From the NCBI RefSeq assembly GCF_000262465.1, contig NZ_CM001489.1, positions 3,345,873-3,409,872 on the forward strand: DNA of 64,000 bases. Direction: 5' to 3'. The DNA is from Frankia sp. QA3 (GTDB taxonomy: Bacteria > Actinomycetota > Actinomycetes > Frankiales > Frankiaceae). Shown here piece by piece: positions 42,432 to 51,121 of this stretch; position 1 is the stretch's first letter, and each line of letters begins with the position of its first letter. Position numbers and translations under genes: made by a program. The notes below the pieces were generated by a model, which saw only the letters and a program-made list of their open reading frames with translations, made no database searches and was not told the DNA's origin.

Positions 42432-42678
42432 CGGGTCCTCCGCTGGCTCCGGGGACGCCACCGAGCGGGCGTCGCGGGCTCCGGGCGAATGGGAGTGGAA
42501 CGATCCCCCTCCACCTGGACGGGATACCCGGCCCCGGCGTGACATCCTCGGCCGAACCTGCCGGGCCAGGACGCGGCGCAGCGGCTCGGCGGGCGGCGAT
42601 CTCACGGGCGGCCGGTGGCCCGCGGCCGCACGTCTCACCGCGCGGCTGCCGGCGGGGTGAGCGGATGTCTCTGAGAGT

Positions 42679-42716
42679 GTCACAGCTCGCGCGTCGCCGT
42701 GTAACGGTCCGTTCCT
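42679..42716 (+). promoter_or_regulatory. Possible GlnR-type site upstream of narK
   Basis: GTCAC (42679-42683) and GTAAC (42701-42705) are exactly 22 bases apart, the spacing of the two GTNAC boxes in the actinobacterial GlnR consensus (GTNAC-n6-GAAAC repeated). The companion GAAAC positions are poorly matched (CGCGT and TTCCT). It lies 39 bases before the narK start. Confidence 0.4.
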
Positions 42717-42754
42717 ACGGTCGTGGCATCGCCCGCACCCCGGAGGATCATCAT

Positions 42755-44137
42755 ATGAGCGCCACGCTGGAAGGCGTCCCGACCACCGACCTAGCCCCGG
42801 CCCCGACCCGCCGGGGCCGCTGGATCGACGACTGGCGGCCCGACGACCCGACGTTCTGGCAGAACGGCGGGTCCCGCATCGCCCGCCGCAATCTGATCTT
42901 CTCGATCCTGGCCGAGCACGTCGGCTTCTCGATCTGGACGCTGTGGTCGGTCATGGTCCTGTTCCTCGGGCCGTCTTACCACATCGACCCCGCTGGGAAG
43001 TTCCTGCTGACGTCGGTGCCGGCGCTGGTCGGCAGCGTGCTGCGCATCCCCTACACCTTCGCCGTCGCCCGCTTCGGCGGGCGCAACTGGACGATCTTCA
43101 GTGCGCTGCTGCTGCTCGTCCCCACGATCCTCGCCGCGATCGTCGTCGAACCCGGCGTCTCGTACACCACCCTGCTGATCGTCGCCGCGGTCGCGGGCGT
43201 CGGCGGCGGCAACTTCGCCTCGTCGATGACGAACATCAACGCCTACTACCCGGACCGGCTCAAGGGCTGGGCGCTCGGGCTCAACGCCGGCGGCGGGAAC
43301 CTGGGCGTGGCCGCGATCCAGCTCGTCGCCCTGCTCGTGCTCGCCACGGCGGGCAAGGGCCACCCACGGGTGATCCTGGCGATCTACATCCCGCTGATCG
43401 TGCTGGTCTCGCTCGGCGCGGCGCTGTTCATGGACAACCTCTCCTCGGCGCGCAACGACCGGGGCGCGATGCGCGAGGTCACCCGCGACGGCCACACCTG
43501 GGTGATGTCGCTGCTCTACATCGGCACGTTCGGCTCGTTCATCGGCTTCGGCTTCGCCTTCGGGCAGGTGCTGCAGGTGCAGTTCGCCGACCGGTTCGAC
43601 ACCCCGATCAAGGCCGCCTACCTGACGTTCCTCGGGCCGCTGCTCGGGTCGCTGATCCGTCCGCTGGGCGGCATCATGGCCGACCGGTTCGGCGGCGCCC
43701 GCATCACGTTCGCGAACTTCGTGGCGATGGCCGCGGCGGCCTCGGTCGTGCTCGTCGCCTCGCTGACGGACTCGCTGGCCGGCTTCCTCGTCGGGTTCAT
43801 CGCCCTGTTCGTCTTCAGCGGCGTCGGCAACGGGTCGACGTACAAGATGATCCCGGCGATCTTCCGGGCGAAGTCGCGCCTCGCCGTCGACGCCGGCGCC
43901 GACCCGCTGGCGGCCCAGCGCGCCGCACGGCGCCGCTCCGGCGCGCTGATCGGCCTGGCCGGCGCGATCGGCGCGTTCGGCGGGGTGCTGGTGAACCTGG
44001 CCTTCCGGCAGTCGTTCCTGAGCTACAAGTCCGGCGACGCGGCGTACATCTCCTTCATCGCCTACTACGCGCTGTGCTTCGTCGTCACCTGGTTCGTCTA
44101 CCTTCGGCCCTCGGCCCGGCGGCTGAGCGGCATCTGA
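42755..44137 (+). CDS. narK: NarK/NasA-family nitrate/nitrite transporter
   Basis: A 460-residue, 12-helix MFS protein. The N-terminal block DWRPDDPTFWQNGG and the nitrate-transporter signature GGGNFASSMTNINAYYPDRLKGWALG are clear, as is the second signature GVGNGSTYKMIPAIF in the C-terminal half. These helices hold the paired Gly-rich motifs and Arg residues that bind nitrate. The ATG at 42755 has GGAGG eight bases upstream. No nitrate reductase genes are nearby, so its role (assimilation, or nitrite export) is open. It is divergent from the sigma factor gene; a possible nitrogen-control site lies upstream. Confidence 0.94.
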   Translation: MSATLEGVPTTDLAPAPTRRGRWIDDWRPDDPTFWQNGGSRIARRNLIFSILAEHVGFSIWTLWSVMVLFLGPSYHIDPAGKFLLTSVPALVGSVLRIPYTFAVARFGGRNWTIFSALLLLVPTILAAIVVEPGVSYTTLLIVAAVAGVGGGNFASSMTNINAYYPDRLKGWALGLNAGGGNLGVAAIQLVALLVLATAGKGHPRVILAIYIPLIVLVSLGAALFMDNLSSARNDRGAMREVTRDGHTWVMSLLYIGTFGSFIGFGFAFGQVLQVQFADRFDTPIKAAYLTFLGPLLGSLIRPLGGIMADRFGGARITFANFVAMAAAASVVLVASLTDSLAGFLVGFIALFVFSGVGNGSTYKMIPAIFRAKSRLAVDAGADPLAAQRAARRRSGALIGLAGAIGAFGGVLVNLAFRQSFLSYKSGDAAYISFIAYYALCFVVTWFVYLRPSARRLSGI

Positions 44138-44166
44138 CCCCCACCTGACCTGACCGGCCCCCAGGA

Positions 44167-46830
44167 TCAGGCGAGGTCGACGGCGACGGCGATCTCACCG
44201 CCGGCCGGGCTGAACGCGAGCTCCCGGATGCTGCCGGCGCTGCGCAGGTCGGCGGCCGCCGCTTCGACGAGGGCGACGAGGTCGGCGTCTCCGCTGATCC
44301 GGGCGCTCGCGACCTCGGCCTTCATCGACGCCTTCGCCGCGGACTTGGCGCGGCGCACGCCGGTCAGCGCCGCGCCGACGGCGTCGAGCAGCTCCGGGCG
44401 CCCGCCGTCGGCGAGCTTGCGGATCTCCGCCGCGTCCGGCCAGCTCGCCCGGTGCACCGAGCCCGGCCGCCACCAGGACCAGACCTCCTCGGTGACGAAC
44501 GGCAGGACCGGGGCGAACAGCCGCAGCAGCACGGACAGCGCCACCGCGAGGGTGGTGTGGGCGGAGGCGGCACCGGCGGGTCCGAACGAGCCGTAGGCGC
44601 GGCCCTTGACCAGCTCGACGTAGTCGTCGCAGAACCGCCAGAAGAACGACTCGGTGACCTCCAGGGCCCGCGCGTAGTCGTAGGTGTCGAGCGCCGCGGT
44701 CGCGGCGTCGACGACGTCGGCGAGCGCGGCGAGCAGCGCCCGGTCCAGCGGCTCGCCGACCGGGACGGCACCACCGGCCACGCCCACCGCCGCCGCCTCG
44801 CCAGCCACCGCCTCGCCCGGCGCGGGTGTGCCCGCGGGGGTCGCGTCGGCGGCGAGGCCCAGCGCGAAGCGGCTGGCATTGAGGATCTTGATGGCGAGCC
44901 GGCGGCCGTTCTTCATCTGGCCGACGTCGAAGGCCGTGTCGGTGCCCGGCCGCCCGGATGCCGCCCAGTAGCGGACCGCATCCGAACCGTGCTCCTCCAG
45001 CAGGCCCATCGGGGTGACGACGTTCCCCTTGGACTTCGACATCTTCTTGCGGTCCGGGTCGAGGATCCAGCCGGAGATCGCGGCGTTCGACCAGGGCAGC
45101 ACACCGAACTCGGCGTGCGTGCGGACCACGGTGGAGAACAGCCAGGTCCGGATGATCTCGTGCGCCTGGGGCCGCAGATCCATCGGGAACACCCGGGCGA
45201 ACAGATCGGCGTCGCGCTCCCAGCCGCTGGCGATCAGCGGGGTGAGCGAGGACGTCGCCCAGGTGTCCATCACGTCCGGGTCGGCGGCAAACCCGCCGGG
45301 CACCCCGCGCTGGGAGCCGGTGTAGCCCGGCGGCACGTCGCTGGACGGGTCGACGGGCAGGGCCGCCTCGGCCGGCACGATCGGTGCGTCGTAGCGCGGC
45401 GCGCCGGTGTCGTCGAGGGGATACCACACCGGGAACGGCACGCCGAAGAACCGCTGCCGGCTGATCAGCCAGTCCCCGTTGAGGCCGTCGACCCAGTTCT
45501 CGTAGCGGACCTTCATGTACTCCGGGTGCCAGCGCAGCTCCTGGCCGCGGGCCCGCAGCGCGGCGCGCAGCGACTCGTCGCGACCGCCGTTGCGGAGGTA
45601 CCACTGGCGGGTGGTGACGATCTCCAGCGGCCGGTCGCCCTTCTCGTAGAACTTGACCGGATGGGCGATCGGCCGCGGCTCGCCGAGCAGCGCACCGGAC
45701 CCGGTGAGCAGCTCCACGATGCGCGTGCGGGCGCTGTGGACGGTCTTGCCGGCGAGCTCGGCGTAGTGCGCCCGGCCCGCCGGCGAGGTGATCGCGGCCG
45801 GCGGCTCCGCGACGAGCCGGCCGTCGCGCCCGATCACGGCACGCGCCGGCAGGCGCAGTTCCCGCCACCAGATGACGTCGGTCAGGTCACCGAAGGTACA
45901 GATCATCGCGATGCCGGATCCCTTCTCGGGATCGGCGAGCCGGTGGGCGAGGACCGGGACCTCGACGTCGAACAGCGGGGTGCGCACGGTGGACCCGAAC
46001 AGCGGCTGGTAGCGCGGGTCGTCGGGGTGGGCGACCAGGGCCACGCAGGCGGGCAGCAGCTCCGGGCGGGTCGTCTCGATCACCACCGGCTCCGCGGCCG
46101 CCGGCCCGGCCGGGTCGGCCTCGGCGGAGCGGGGGAAGGCGAGGGTGTGGAAGGCGCCGGGACGCTCCCGGTCCTCCAGCTCCGCCTGGGCGACCGCGGT
46201 GCGGAAGGTGACGTCCCACAGCGTCGGCGCCTCGGCGAGGTACGCCTCGCCGCGGGCGAGGTTGCGCAGGAACGCCCGCTGGGCGACCGCGCGCGAGCGG
46301 CCGTCGATGGTGGCGTAGGTGTGCGACCAGTCGACGGACAACCCGAGACGCCGCCAGAGCTCCTCGAAGCCCTTCTCGTCGGTCAGCGTCAGCCGCTCGC
46401 ACAGCTCGACGAAGTTGCGCCGCGAGATCGGCACCTGTTCCTTGCCCGGCTTCGCCGGCGGGGTGAAATCCGGGTCGTAGGGCAGCGACGGGTCGCAGCG
46501 CACGCCGAAGTAGTTCTGCACCCGGCGCTCGGTGGGCAGCCCGTTGTCGTCGAAGCCCATCGGGTAGAACACTTCACGGCCGCGCATCCGCTGGTAGCGG
46601 GCGATGAGGTCGGTGTGCGTGTAGGAGAAGACGTGGCCGACGTGCAACGAGCCGCTTACGGTCGGTGGCGGGGTGTCGATGGAATACACCCGCCCCCGGT
46701 CGACCGTGCGGTCGAAGGTGTAGGTGCCCTCGTCCTGCCATGCCGCCGACCACCGCGCCTCGATGCCGTCGAGACTGGGCTTCGCGGGGACCGCGCGTGC
46801 GGATCGATCAGTGCCGTCTGTGCCAACCAC
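44167..46830 (-). CDS. valS: Valyl-tRNA synthetase
   Basis: An 887-residue class I synthetase. The HIGH motif is in PPPTVSGSLHVGHVFSYTHTD, and KMSKS in DRKKMSKSKGNVVTP. The editing domain (about 190-380) lies between, followed by the anticodon-binding helices and a short C-terminal region without the long coiled coil of standard ValS. The wording GFDDNGLPTERRVQNYFGVRC and the length suggest the archaeal-like ValS lineage found in some bacteria; that is a judgement from memory. The GTG at 46830 is preceded at seven bases by TAGGAT, so the mRNA may be leaderless; AGGA in the same hexamer could alternatively serve the ribosome. Confidence 0.94.
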   Translation of the reverse strand: MVGTDGTDRSARAVPAKPSLDGIEARWSAAWQDEGTYTFDRTVDRGRVYSIDTPPPTVSGSLHVGHVFSYTHTDLIARYQRMRGREVFYPMGFDDNGLPTERRVQNYFGVRCDPSLPYDPDFTPPAKPGKEQVPISRRNFVELCERLTLTDEKGFEELWRRLGLSVDWSHTYATIDGRSRAVAQRAFLRNLARGEAYLAEAPTLWDVTFRTAVAQAELEDRERPGAFHTLAFPRSAEADPAGPAAAEPVVIETTRPELLPACVALVAHPDDPRYQPLFGSTVRTPLFDVEVPVLAHRLADPEKGSGIAMICTFGDLTDVIWWRELRLPARAVIGRDGRLVAEPPAAITSPAGRAHYAELAGKTVHSARTRIVELLTGSGALLGEPRPIAHPVKFYEKGDRPLEIVTTRQWYLRNGGRDESLRAALRARGQELRWHPEYMKVRYENWVDGLNGDWLISRQRFFGVPFPVWYPLDDTGAPRYDAPIVPAEAALPVDPSSDVPPGYTGSQRGVPGGFAADPDVMDTWATSSLTPLIASGWERDADLFARVFPMDLRPQAHEIIRTWLFSTVVRTHAEFGVLPWSNAAISGWILDPDRKKMSKSKGNVVTPMGLLEEHGSDAVRYWAASGRPGTDTAFDVGQMKNGRRLAIKILNASRFALGLAADATPAGTPAPGEAVAGEAAAVGVAGGAVPVGEPLDRALLAALADVVDAATAALDTYDYARALEVTESFFWRFCDDYVELVKGRAYGSFGPAGAASAHTTLAVALSVLLRLFAPVLPFVTEEVWSWWRPGSVHRASWPDAAEIRKLADGGRPELLDAVGAALTGVRRAKSAAKASMKAEVASARISGDADLVALVEAAAADLRSAGSIRELAFSPAGGEIAVAVDLA

Positions 46831-46837
46831 AGCGACG

Positions 46838-46843
46838 ATCCTA
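46838..46843 (-). promoter_or_regulatory. Probable -10 box for valS
   Basis: On the minus strand TAGGAT (46843-46838) fits TANNNT and ends seven bases before the valS GTG. This is the same geometry as before cysC, DUF3000 and trkA. No T-box leader was recognised. Confidence 0.4.
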
Positions 46844-46961
46844 CGGGCGCGCCGATCGTGGCCGCGGCGCCCGGCCCCCCGACGCCCCGCGCGTCCGCCC
46901 CCGTGACGGCTTTCGCCCGCCGGAATGCTCGCGTGCGGCGCCACCTTGGCAGGATGAGCCC

Positions 46962-47117
46962 GTGAGCGGACCGTCCTGCCCTGCCGATGCCGGCCGCAGT
47001 CCCGAAGCCGGCCGCAGTCCCGAAGCCGGCCGCAGTCCAGATGCCGGCCGCAGTCCAGATGCCGGCCGCAGTCCCGAAGCCGAACCAGAGCCCGAGCCCC
47101 GGAGCGCCGACCGATGA
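46962..47117 (+). CDS. Short repeat peptide translationally coupled to the inositol monophosphatase gene
   Basis: A GTG with AGGA eight bases upstream opens a 51-residue frame whose TGA (47115-47117) overlaps the ATG of the next gene as ATGA. The peptide starts VSGPSCPAD and then consists of hexapeptide repeats AGRSPE and AGRSPD, ending in a Glu/Pro-rich tail. It comes entirely from the 18-bp DNA repeat. It may be a leader that couples translation rather than a functional protein. The frame is real in the sequence; its expression is inference. Confidence 0.45.
   Translation: MSGPSCPADAGRSPEAGRSPEAGRSPDAGRSPDAGRSPEAEPEPEPRSADR
46986..47093. repeat. 18-bp tandem repeat, 6 copies, before the inositol monophosphatase gene
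   Basis: Six 18-bp units start at 46986, 47004, 47022, 47040, 47058 and 47076, with the form GA(T/A)GCCGGCCGCAGTCC(C/A). The sixth is diverged. The tract ends 20 bases before the ATG of the monophosphatase and after the divergent valS promoter. Confidence 0.95.
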
Positions 47118-47920
47118 GCGACCTGCCAGACCCGGACATCCTGCTCGACGTCGCGCTGACGATCGCCCGCGAGGCCGGCGAGCTGCTCGCGCGGGGCCGC
47201 GAGGGCGCGGTCGCCGCGGAGACCACGAAGTCCTCCCCCACCGACGTGGTCACCGCCCTGGACCGCGCCTCCGAGGCGCTGGTGGCCCGCCGGCTCGCCG
47301 AGCTGCGTCCGGGCGACGGCCTGCTCGGCGAGGAGGGGTCGGACTCCGCCGGGTCGACCGGCGTGCGCTGGATCGTCGATCCGCTCGACGGCACCGTGAA
47401 CTTCCTCTACCGGCTGCCGAACTGGGCGGTGTCGATCGCCGCCGAGGTCGACGGCGAGGTCGTCGCCGGGGTGGTGCACGCCCCGGCGCTGGGCACGACC
47501 TACACCGCCGTCCGCGGCGGCGGTGCCTTCCGCGACGGCACGCCGCTGACCGGGTCGGAGGTGACGACACTCGCCGGCGCCCTCGTCGCGACCGGTTTCG
47601 GCTACCTGGAGTCCCGCCGCGCCGCCCAGGCCGCCGTGCTCACCCGGGTGGTACCCCGGGTGCGCGACATCCGCCGGATGGGCGCGGCGTCGCTGGACCT
47701 GTGCGCCGCCGCCGGCGGCCTCGTCGACGCGTACTACGAGCGTGGCCTCAAGCCCTGGGACCACGCCGCCGGTGGGCTGGTGGCGGCCGAGGCGGGCCTG
47801 CGGGTCGGCGGGCTGCACGGCCGGCCGGCGAGCGAGGACCTCACCGTCGCCGCCCCGCCGGCGCTGTTCGGCCCGCTCACGGACCTGCTCGCCGAGGACC
47901 CCCCCGCCGACCGCGACTGA
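47114..47920 (+). CDS. Inositol monophosphatase family protein (SuhB-like)
   Basis: A 268-residue magnesium-dependent phosphatase. The signature residues are present: EE in LLGEEGSD (residue about 74), WIVDPLDGTVNFLYRLPNW (about 93-111), GAASLDLCAAAGGLVDAYYE and the C-terminal KPWDHAAGGLVAAEAG. The D-G-T-V-N-F wording favours inositol or histidinol phosphate over PAP, unlike the CysQ at 4688. The ATG overlaps the stop of the short repeat frame. A SuhB gene lies near dut in mycobacteria too, as I recall. It converges with the LuxR-type regulator. Confidence 0.92.
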   Translation: MSDLPDPDILLDVALTIAREAGELLARGREGAVAAETTKSSPTDVVTALDRASEALVARRLAELRPGDGLLGEEGSDSAGSTGVRWIVDPLDGTVNFLYRLPNWAVSIAAEVDGEVVAGVVHAPALGTTYTAVRGGGAFRDGTPLTGSEVTTLAGALVATGFGYLESRRAAQAAVLTRVVPRVRDIRRMGAASLDLCAAAGGLVDAYYERGLKPWDHAAGGLVAAEAGLRVGGLHGRPASEDLTVAAPPALFGPLTDLLAEDPPADRD

Positions 47921-47946
47921 CGCGGGCGGCGGGGGACTCGGTCTGG

Positions 47947-50853
47947 TCACGCCCCCGGCAGCCCGTCGTCGATGCCCGCGGCGACGAGCGCGCGGGCCAG
48001 CTCGCTGCGGGAACGGATCCCGAGCTTGCGGTACACCCGGGTCAGGTGGGTCTCGACCGTCTTGCGGGAGACGAACAGGGCGGCTGCGGCCTCGACGTTG
48101 TTCATCCCCGCGCCGATCGCCCGAGCGACCTGAAGCTCGGCCGGGGTCAGTCCCTCCAGCCGGGCGGGCGCCGGCACCGCGCGATCGGCCCGGCTGGCGC
48201 GGTCCCCGGTCGCGATGAGCTCGGCGGTGGCACGCCGCGCCCAGGGGCGCGCCCCCAGCGACTCGAAGGCCACCCGCGCTTCCCGCAGCGGCAGCCGGGC
48301 CGCGGCGGGCCGGCGCAGGCGGCGCAGCACCTCACCGCGGCACAGCCGGGTGCGGGCCTGCTCGAACGGCATCCGCCGGCGGCGGTGCGCCTGCTCGGCA
48401 GCGGCGAACGCCGTCTCGGCCGCCGGCAGCTCCTCGGCCATCAGGCCCTGGCACCGGGCGGCGACCGCGGCCGGCCAGGCGAGTCCGGTCGTCCGCGCCC
48501 GTTCGGCGAGCCAGGCCACGACCGCGGCGGCCCGCTCGTGCTCCCCGGCGCGGATGTGTGCCTCGGCGAGGTCGCCGGCGATCGGGATCGCGTTCGGGTT
48601 GCCGAGTCCCCGCTCGCGCGCCCGGTCCCAGGCCTCGGCGAGGGTCAACGCGGCCACGTCGTACTCGCCGTGACCGACCGCGGCCAGGCCGAGAGCCCCG
48701 TCGGCGTGCAGGTCGAGCATGCCGATCCCGTACGGCCCGATCTCGGCGCGCAGCCGGTCGATGCGCTGTTCGCACAGCGCGCGGTCCCCGCGAGCGGCGT
48801 CGATCCGGGCGAGCATCACCAGGCTGAAACCCAGCGCGCCCACCTGGCCGGACTCCTCGGCCCACCGCACGGCCTCGACCCCGTCGGCGTAGCCGGCCGC
48901 CCACAGGCCGCGCCAGCCCTCCAGCTCGCAGCGCACCGCGAGCGCGTAGGGCAACATCGCCGGGGCCTCGGCGCGCCGGGCGGCGTCCACCACCGTGGAC
49001 AGCAGCCGCACGGCGCTGCGGTCCTCCTCGACGTCGAGCAGCGTCTGTCCGGCGAGGGTCAGCGCCTGCTGATCCGTCACGTCGTCGGCGGCGACGAGCT
49101 GCCCGGCGGCGGCCTCCAGGCAGGCGTTCGCCTCGCCGATCAGCCCGGCGAGGGCGAGGGCGCGCCCGCGGTGCACCGACCGGGGCAGGGCGTGCCCGGA
49201 CCGGCCGGTCCCGAGCAGGCGGCTGCGCTGGGCGGCACGCAGCGCGACCGTGATCCGGCCGTCCATCAGGGCGGGCAGGACGGCCTCGGCGAGCAGCGCG
49301 CCCGCCCGGTCGGGGTCGACGCCGACCACCGACTCGGCCGCCTGGACAAGCTGCTCATGCGCTCGGGTGGGGTGACCGGACCAGGTCAGGACCCGCCCGC
49401 GCAGCAGCTCCACGTCGGCCCGCAGGACGGAATCGCCGGCGAGCCGGGCCGCCTCGTCGGCCCAGGAGCCGGCCTCCCGCGCCAGGCCGCCGAGGTGCGC
49501 GTCGGCGGCCGCGTGCAGGAGCCGGTCGACGCGGACCTCGCGGGGGTGGGTCAGCTCGGCGGCGCGGTGCCAGGCTCGGGCCGACGCCCCGTAGCCGGCG
49601 CGGCGCCGCGTGCGGACCGCGACGTCGGCGAGCGCGGTGGCGACCCGGTCGTCCGGACCGCCGGCCCCCGCGGCGGCGTACCACACGGCCGCGTCGCCGT
49701 CGCAGACCTCGGCCAGCGCCTGGTAGGCCCGCAGCCGGGCCGAGGGGGCGGCTCGGCGTAGCACCACCGCGCGCAGCAGCGGATGGGCGAAGGCCAGCCC
49801 TTGCCCGGCGCCCGCGGACGGGACGTCCGCCGCTGCCTGCGGGAAACGGCACGTCGCGTCGCCGGCCGCGATGTCCAAAGCCCGGACCAGGCCCGCGTCG
49901 TGCGCCGCGTCCAGGTCGGCCAGCGAACCGGACACGGCGGTCAGGGCGCGCCCCAGCGTCGCGACCGGGACCGTGTTGCCGGCCGCCAGGACCACCAGGG
50001 CGGCCCGGGTCGCCTCGGGCAGGTCGTCGAGCCGCTCCGACCAGGCCCGCTCCCAGCTTCGTCCGGGCAGGGGCAGCTCGCCGACGGGCTCGTGGCCGCC
50101 GAGCTGGGCCTCGCGCAGGGACGCCACCGCCTCGAGCAACGCCGACGGGTTGCCACCGACCCGGCGGACCAGGTCGGCGAGCACGTGCGGGGCGGCCCGC
50201 ACGCCGCGCGCGGCGAGCAGGTCGGCGCAGTCCGGGCTCGACAGCCCGGTGACCTCCACGCCGGGCAGGCCGGCACCCTCCCACACCGAGGCGGCCTGCG
50301 AGCGGACGGCCAGCAGCATCGCCACCCGTTCCGCGGCGAGCCGGCGGGCCACGAACAGCAACGCCTGCCGCGACGGCGGGTCGACCCACTGCAGGTCGTC
50401 GACGAGCAGCACCAGCGGGCGGTCCTCCCCCGCCGCGGCCAGCAGGCTCAGCGCCCCCGCGCACGTCGCGTACGGGCTGGCCAGGGAACCCTCGCTGAGC
50501 GCGACGCTTATCTCCAGCGCGGCCCGCTGCGCGTCGGGGAGTTCCCGCAGATACTCCCGCAGCGGCAGCACGAGATCGGCCAGCGTGGCGAACGGGAGCA
50601 CGGACTCCGACTCGACCCCGCGCAGCCACAGCACGCGGGCGGAGGACGTCCGCTCGGCGTAGCGCAGCAGCGCGCTCTTGCCCACCCCGGGCTCGCCGCG
50701 CAGGACGAGCGCGCCACAGCGCTGCGTCACCGCCGCCAGCAGGCCGTCGATGAGGCGGCGTTCCCTGTCCCGACCGACCAGCAGGTTCCTGCCGGAGATA
50801 TCCCCGGCCACGGTCTCCACGCCCTCCAAAACGGTCACCCTCCCCCGCGACAT
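47947..50853 (-). CDS. LAL-type (MalT-like) LuxR transcriptional regulator
   Basis: A 968-residue regulator. The N-terminal STAND-type ATPase has Walker A GEPGVGKSALL (about 56-66) and Walker B LVLLVDDLQWVD (about 146-157). A long region of TPR-like helices follows. The C-terminal LuxR helix-turn-helix is complete: LTPAELQVARAIGAGMNNVEAAAALFVSRKTVETHLTRVYRKLGI. Such proteins sense a small molecule or sugar and activate nearby genes; the target is not evident, since neighbours are housekeeping or orphan genes. The GTG or ATG start near 50853 is preceded by GGGAGGG-type sequence. It stands alone on minus. Confidence 0.92.
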   Translation of the reverse strand: MSRGRVTVLEGVETVAGDISGRNLLVGRDRERRLIDGLLAAVTQRCGALVLRGEPGVGKSALLRYAERTSSARVLWLRGVESESVLPFATLADLVLPLREYLRELPDAQRAALEISVALSEGSLASPYATCAGALSLLAAAGEDRPLVLLVDDLQWVDPPSRQALLFVARRLAAERVAMLLAVRSQAASVWEGAGLPGVEVTGLSSPDCADLLAARGVRAAPHVLADLVRRVGGNPSALLEAVASLREAQLGGHEPVGELPLPGRSWERAWSERLDDLPEATRAALVVLAAGNTVPVATLGRALTAVSGSLADLDAAHDAGLVRALDIAAGDATCRFPQAAADVPSAGAGQGLAFAHPLLRAVVLRRAAPSARLRAYQALAEVCDGDAAVWYAAAGAGGPDDRVATALADVAVRTRRRAGYGASARAWHRAAELTHPREVRVDRLLHAAADAHLGGLAREAGSWADEAARLAGDSVLRADVELLRGRVLTWSGHPTRAHEQLVQAAESVVGVDPDRAGALLAEAVLPALMDGRITVALRAAQRSRLLGTGRSGHALPRSVHRGRALALAGLIGEANACLEAAAGQLVAADDVTDQQALTLAGQTLLDVEEDRSAVRLLSTVVDAARRAEAPAMLPYALAVRCELEGWRGLWAAGYADGVEAVRWAEESGQVGALGFSLVMLARIDAARGDRALCEQRIDRLRAEIGPYGIGMLDLHADGALGLAAVGHGEYDVAALTLAEAWDRARERGLGNPNAIPIAGDLAEAHIRAGEHERAAAVVAWLAERARTTGLAWPAAVAARCQGLMAEELPAAETAFAAAEQAHRRRRMPFEQARTRLCRGEVLRRLRRPAAARLPLREARVAFESLGARPWARRATAELIATGDRASRADRAVPAPARLEGLTPAELQVARAIGAGMNNVEAAAALFVSRKTVETHLTRVYRKLGIRSRSELARALVAAGIDDGLPGA

Positions 50854-51121
50854 CTTTGCCCGCAGCCACTATCCTGCCGCGCCCGGGAATGCCAGAAAGG
50901 GTTTTTCGGGTAGGCGCGGACGGCCATCCGTTCGATGTTCCGGAAATTCCCCGACGCGCACCCGGGAGGTCGGGTGTTGACCTGGGAAGAAGGGGTAGCA
51001 GCGAAAGAGCACGCCTGCCGACCTCAGCCGGCACGGGCGCGGGGAGTTCTTCTCCTGTGTTGCCCGCAGATGACCGCGGCCGCGGCCGACGACCGCGGCC
51101 GACGACCCGTCGAGAGCAGTG

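Noticed and set aside
46400-47120. A longer plus-strand coding region leading into the inositol monophosphatase
   Set aside because: Everything before 46962 is antisense to the valS N-terminus; only the short repeat frame from 46962 is kept, with low confidence.
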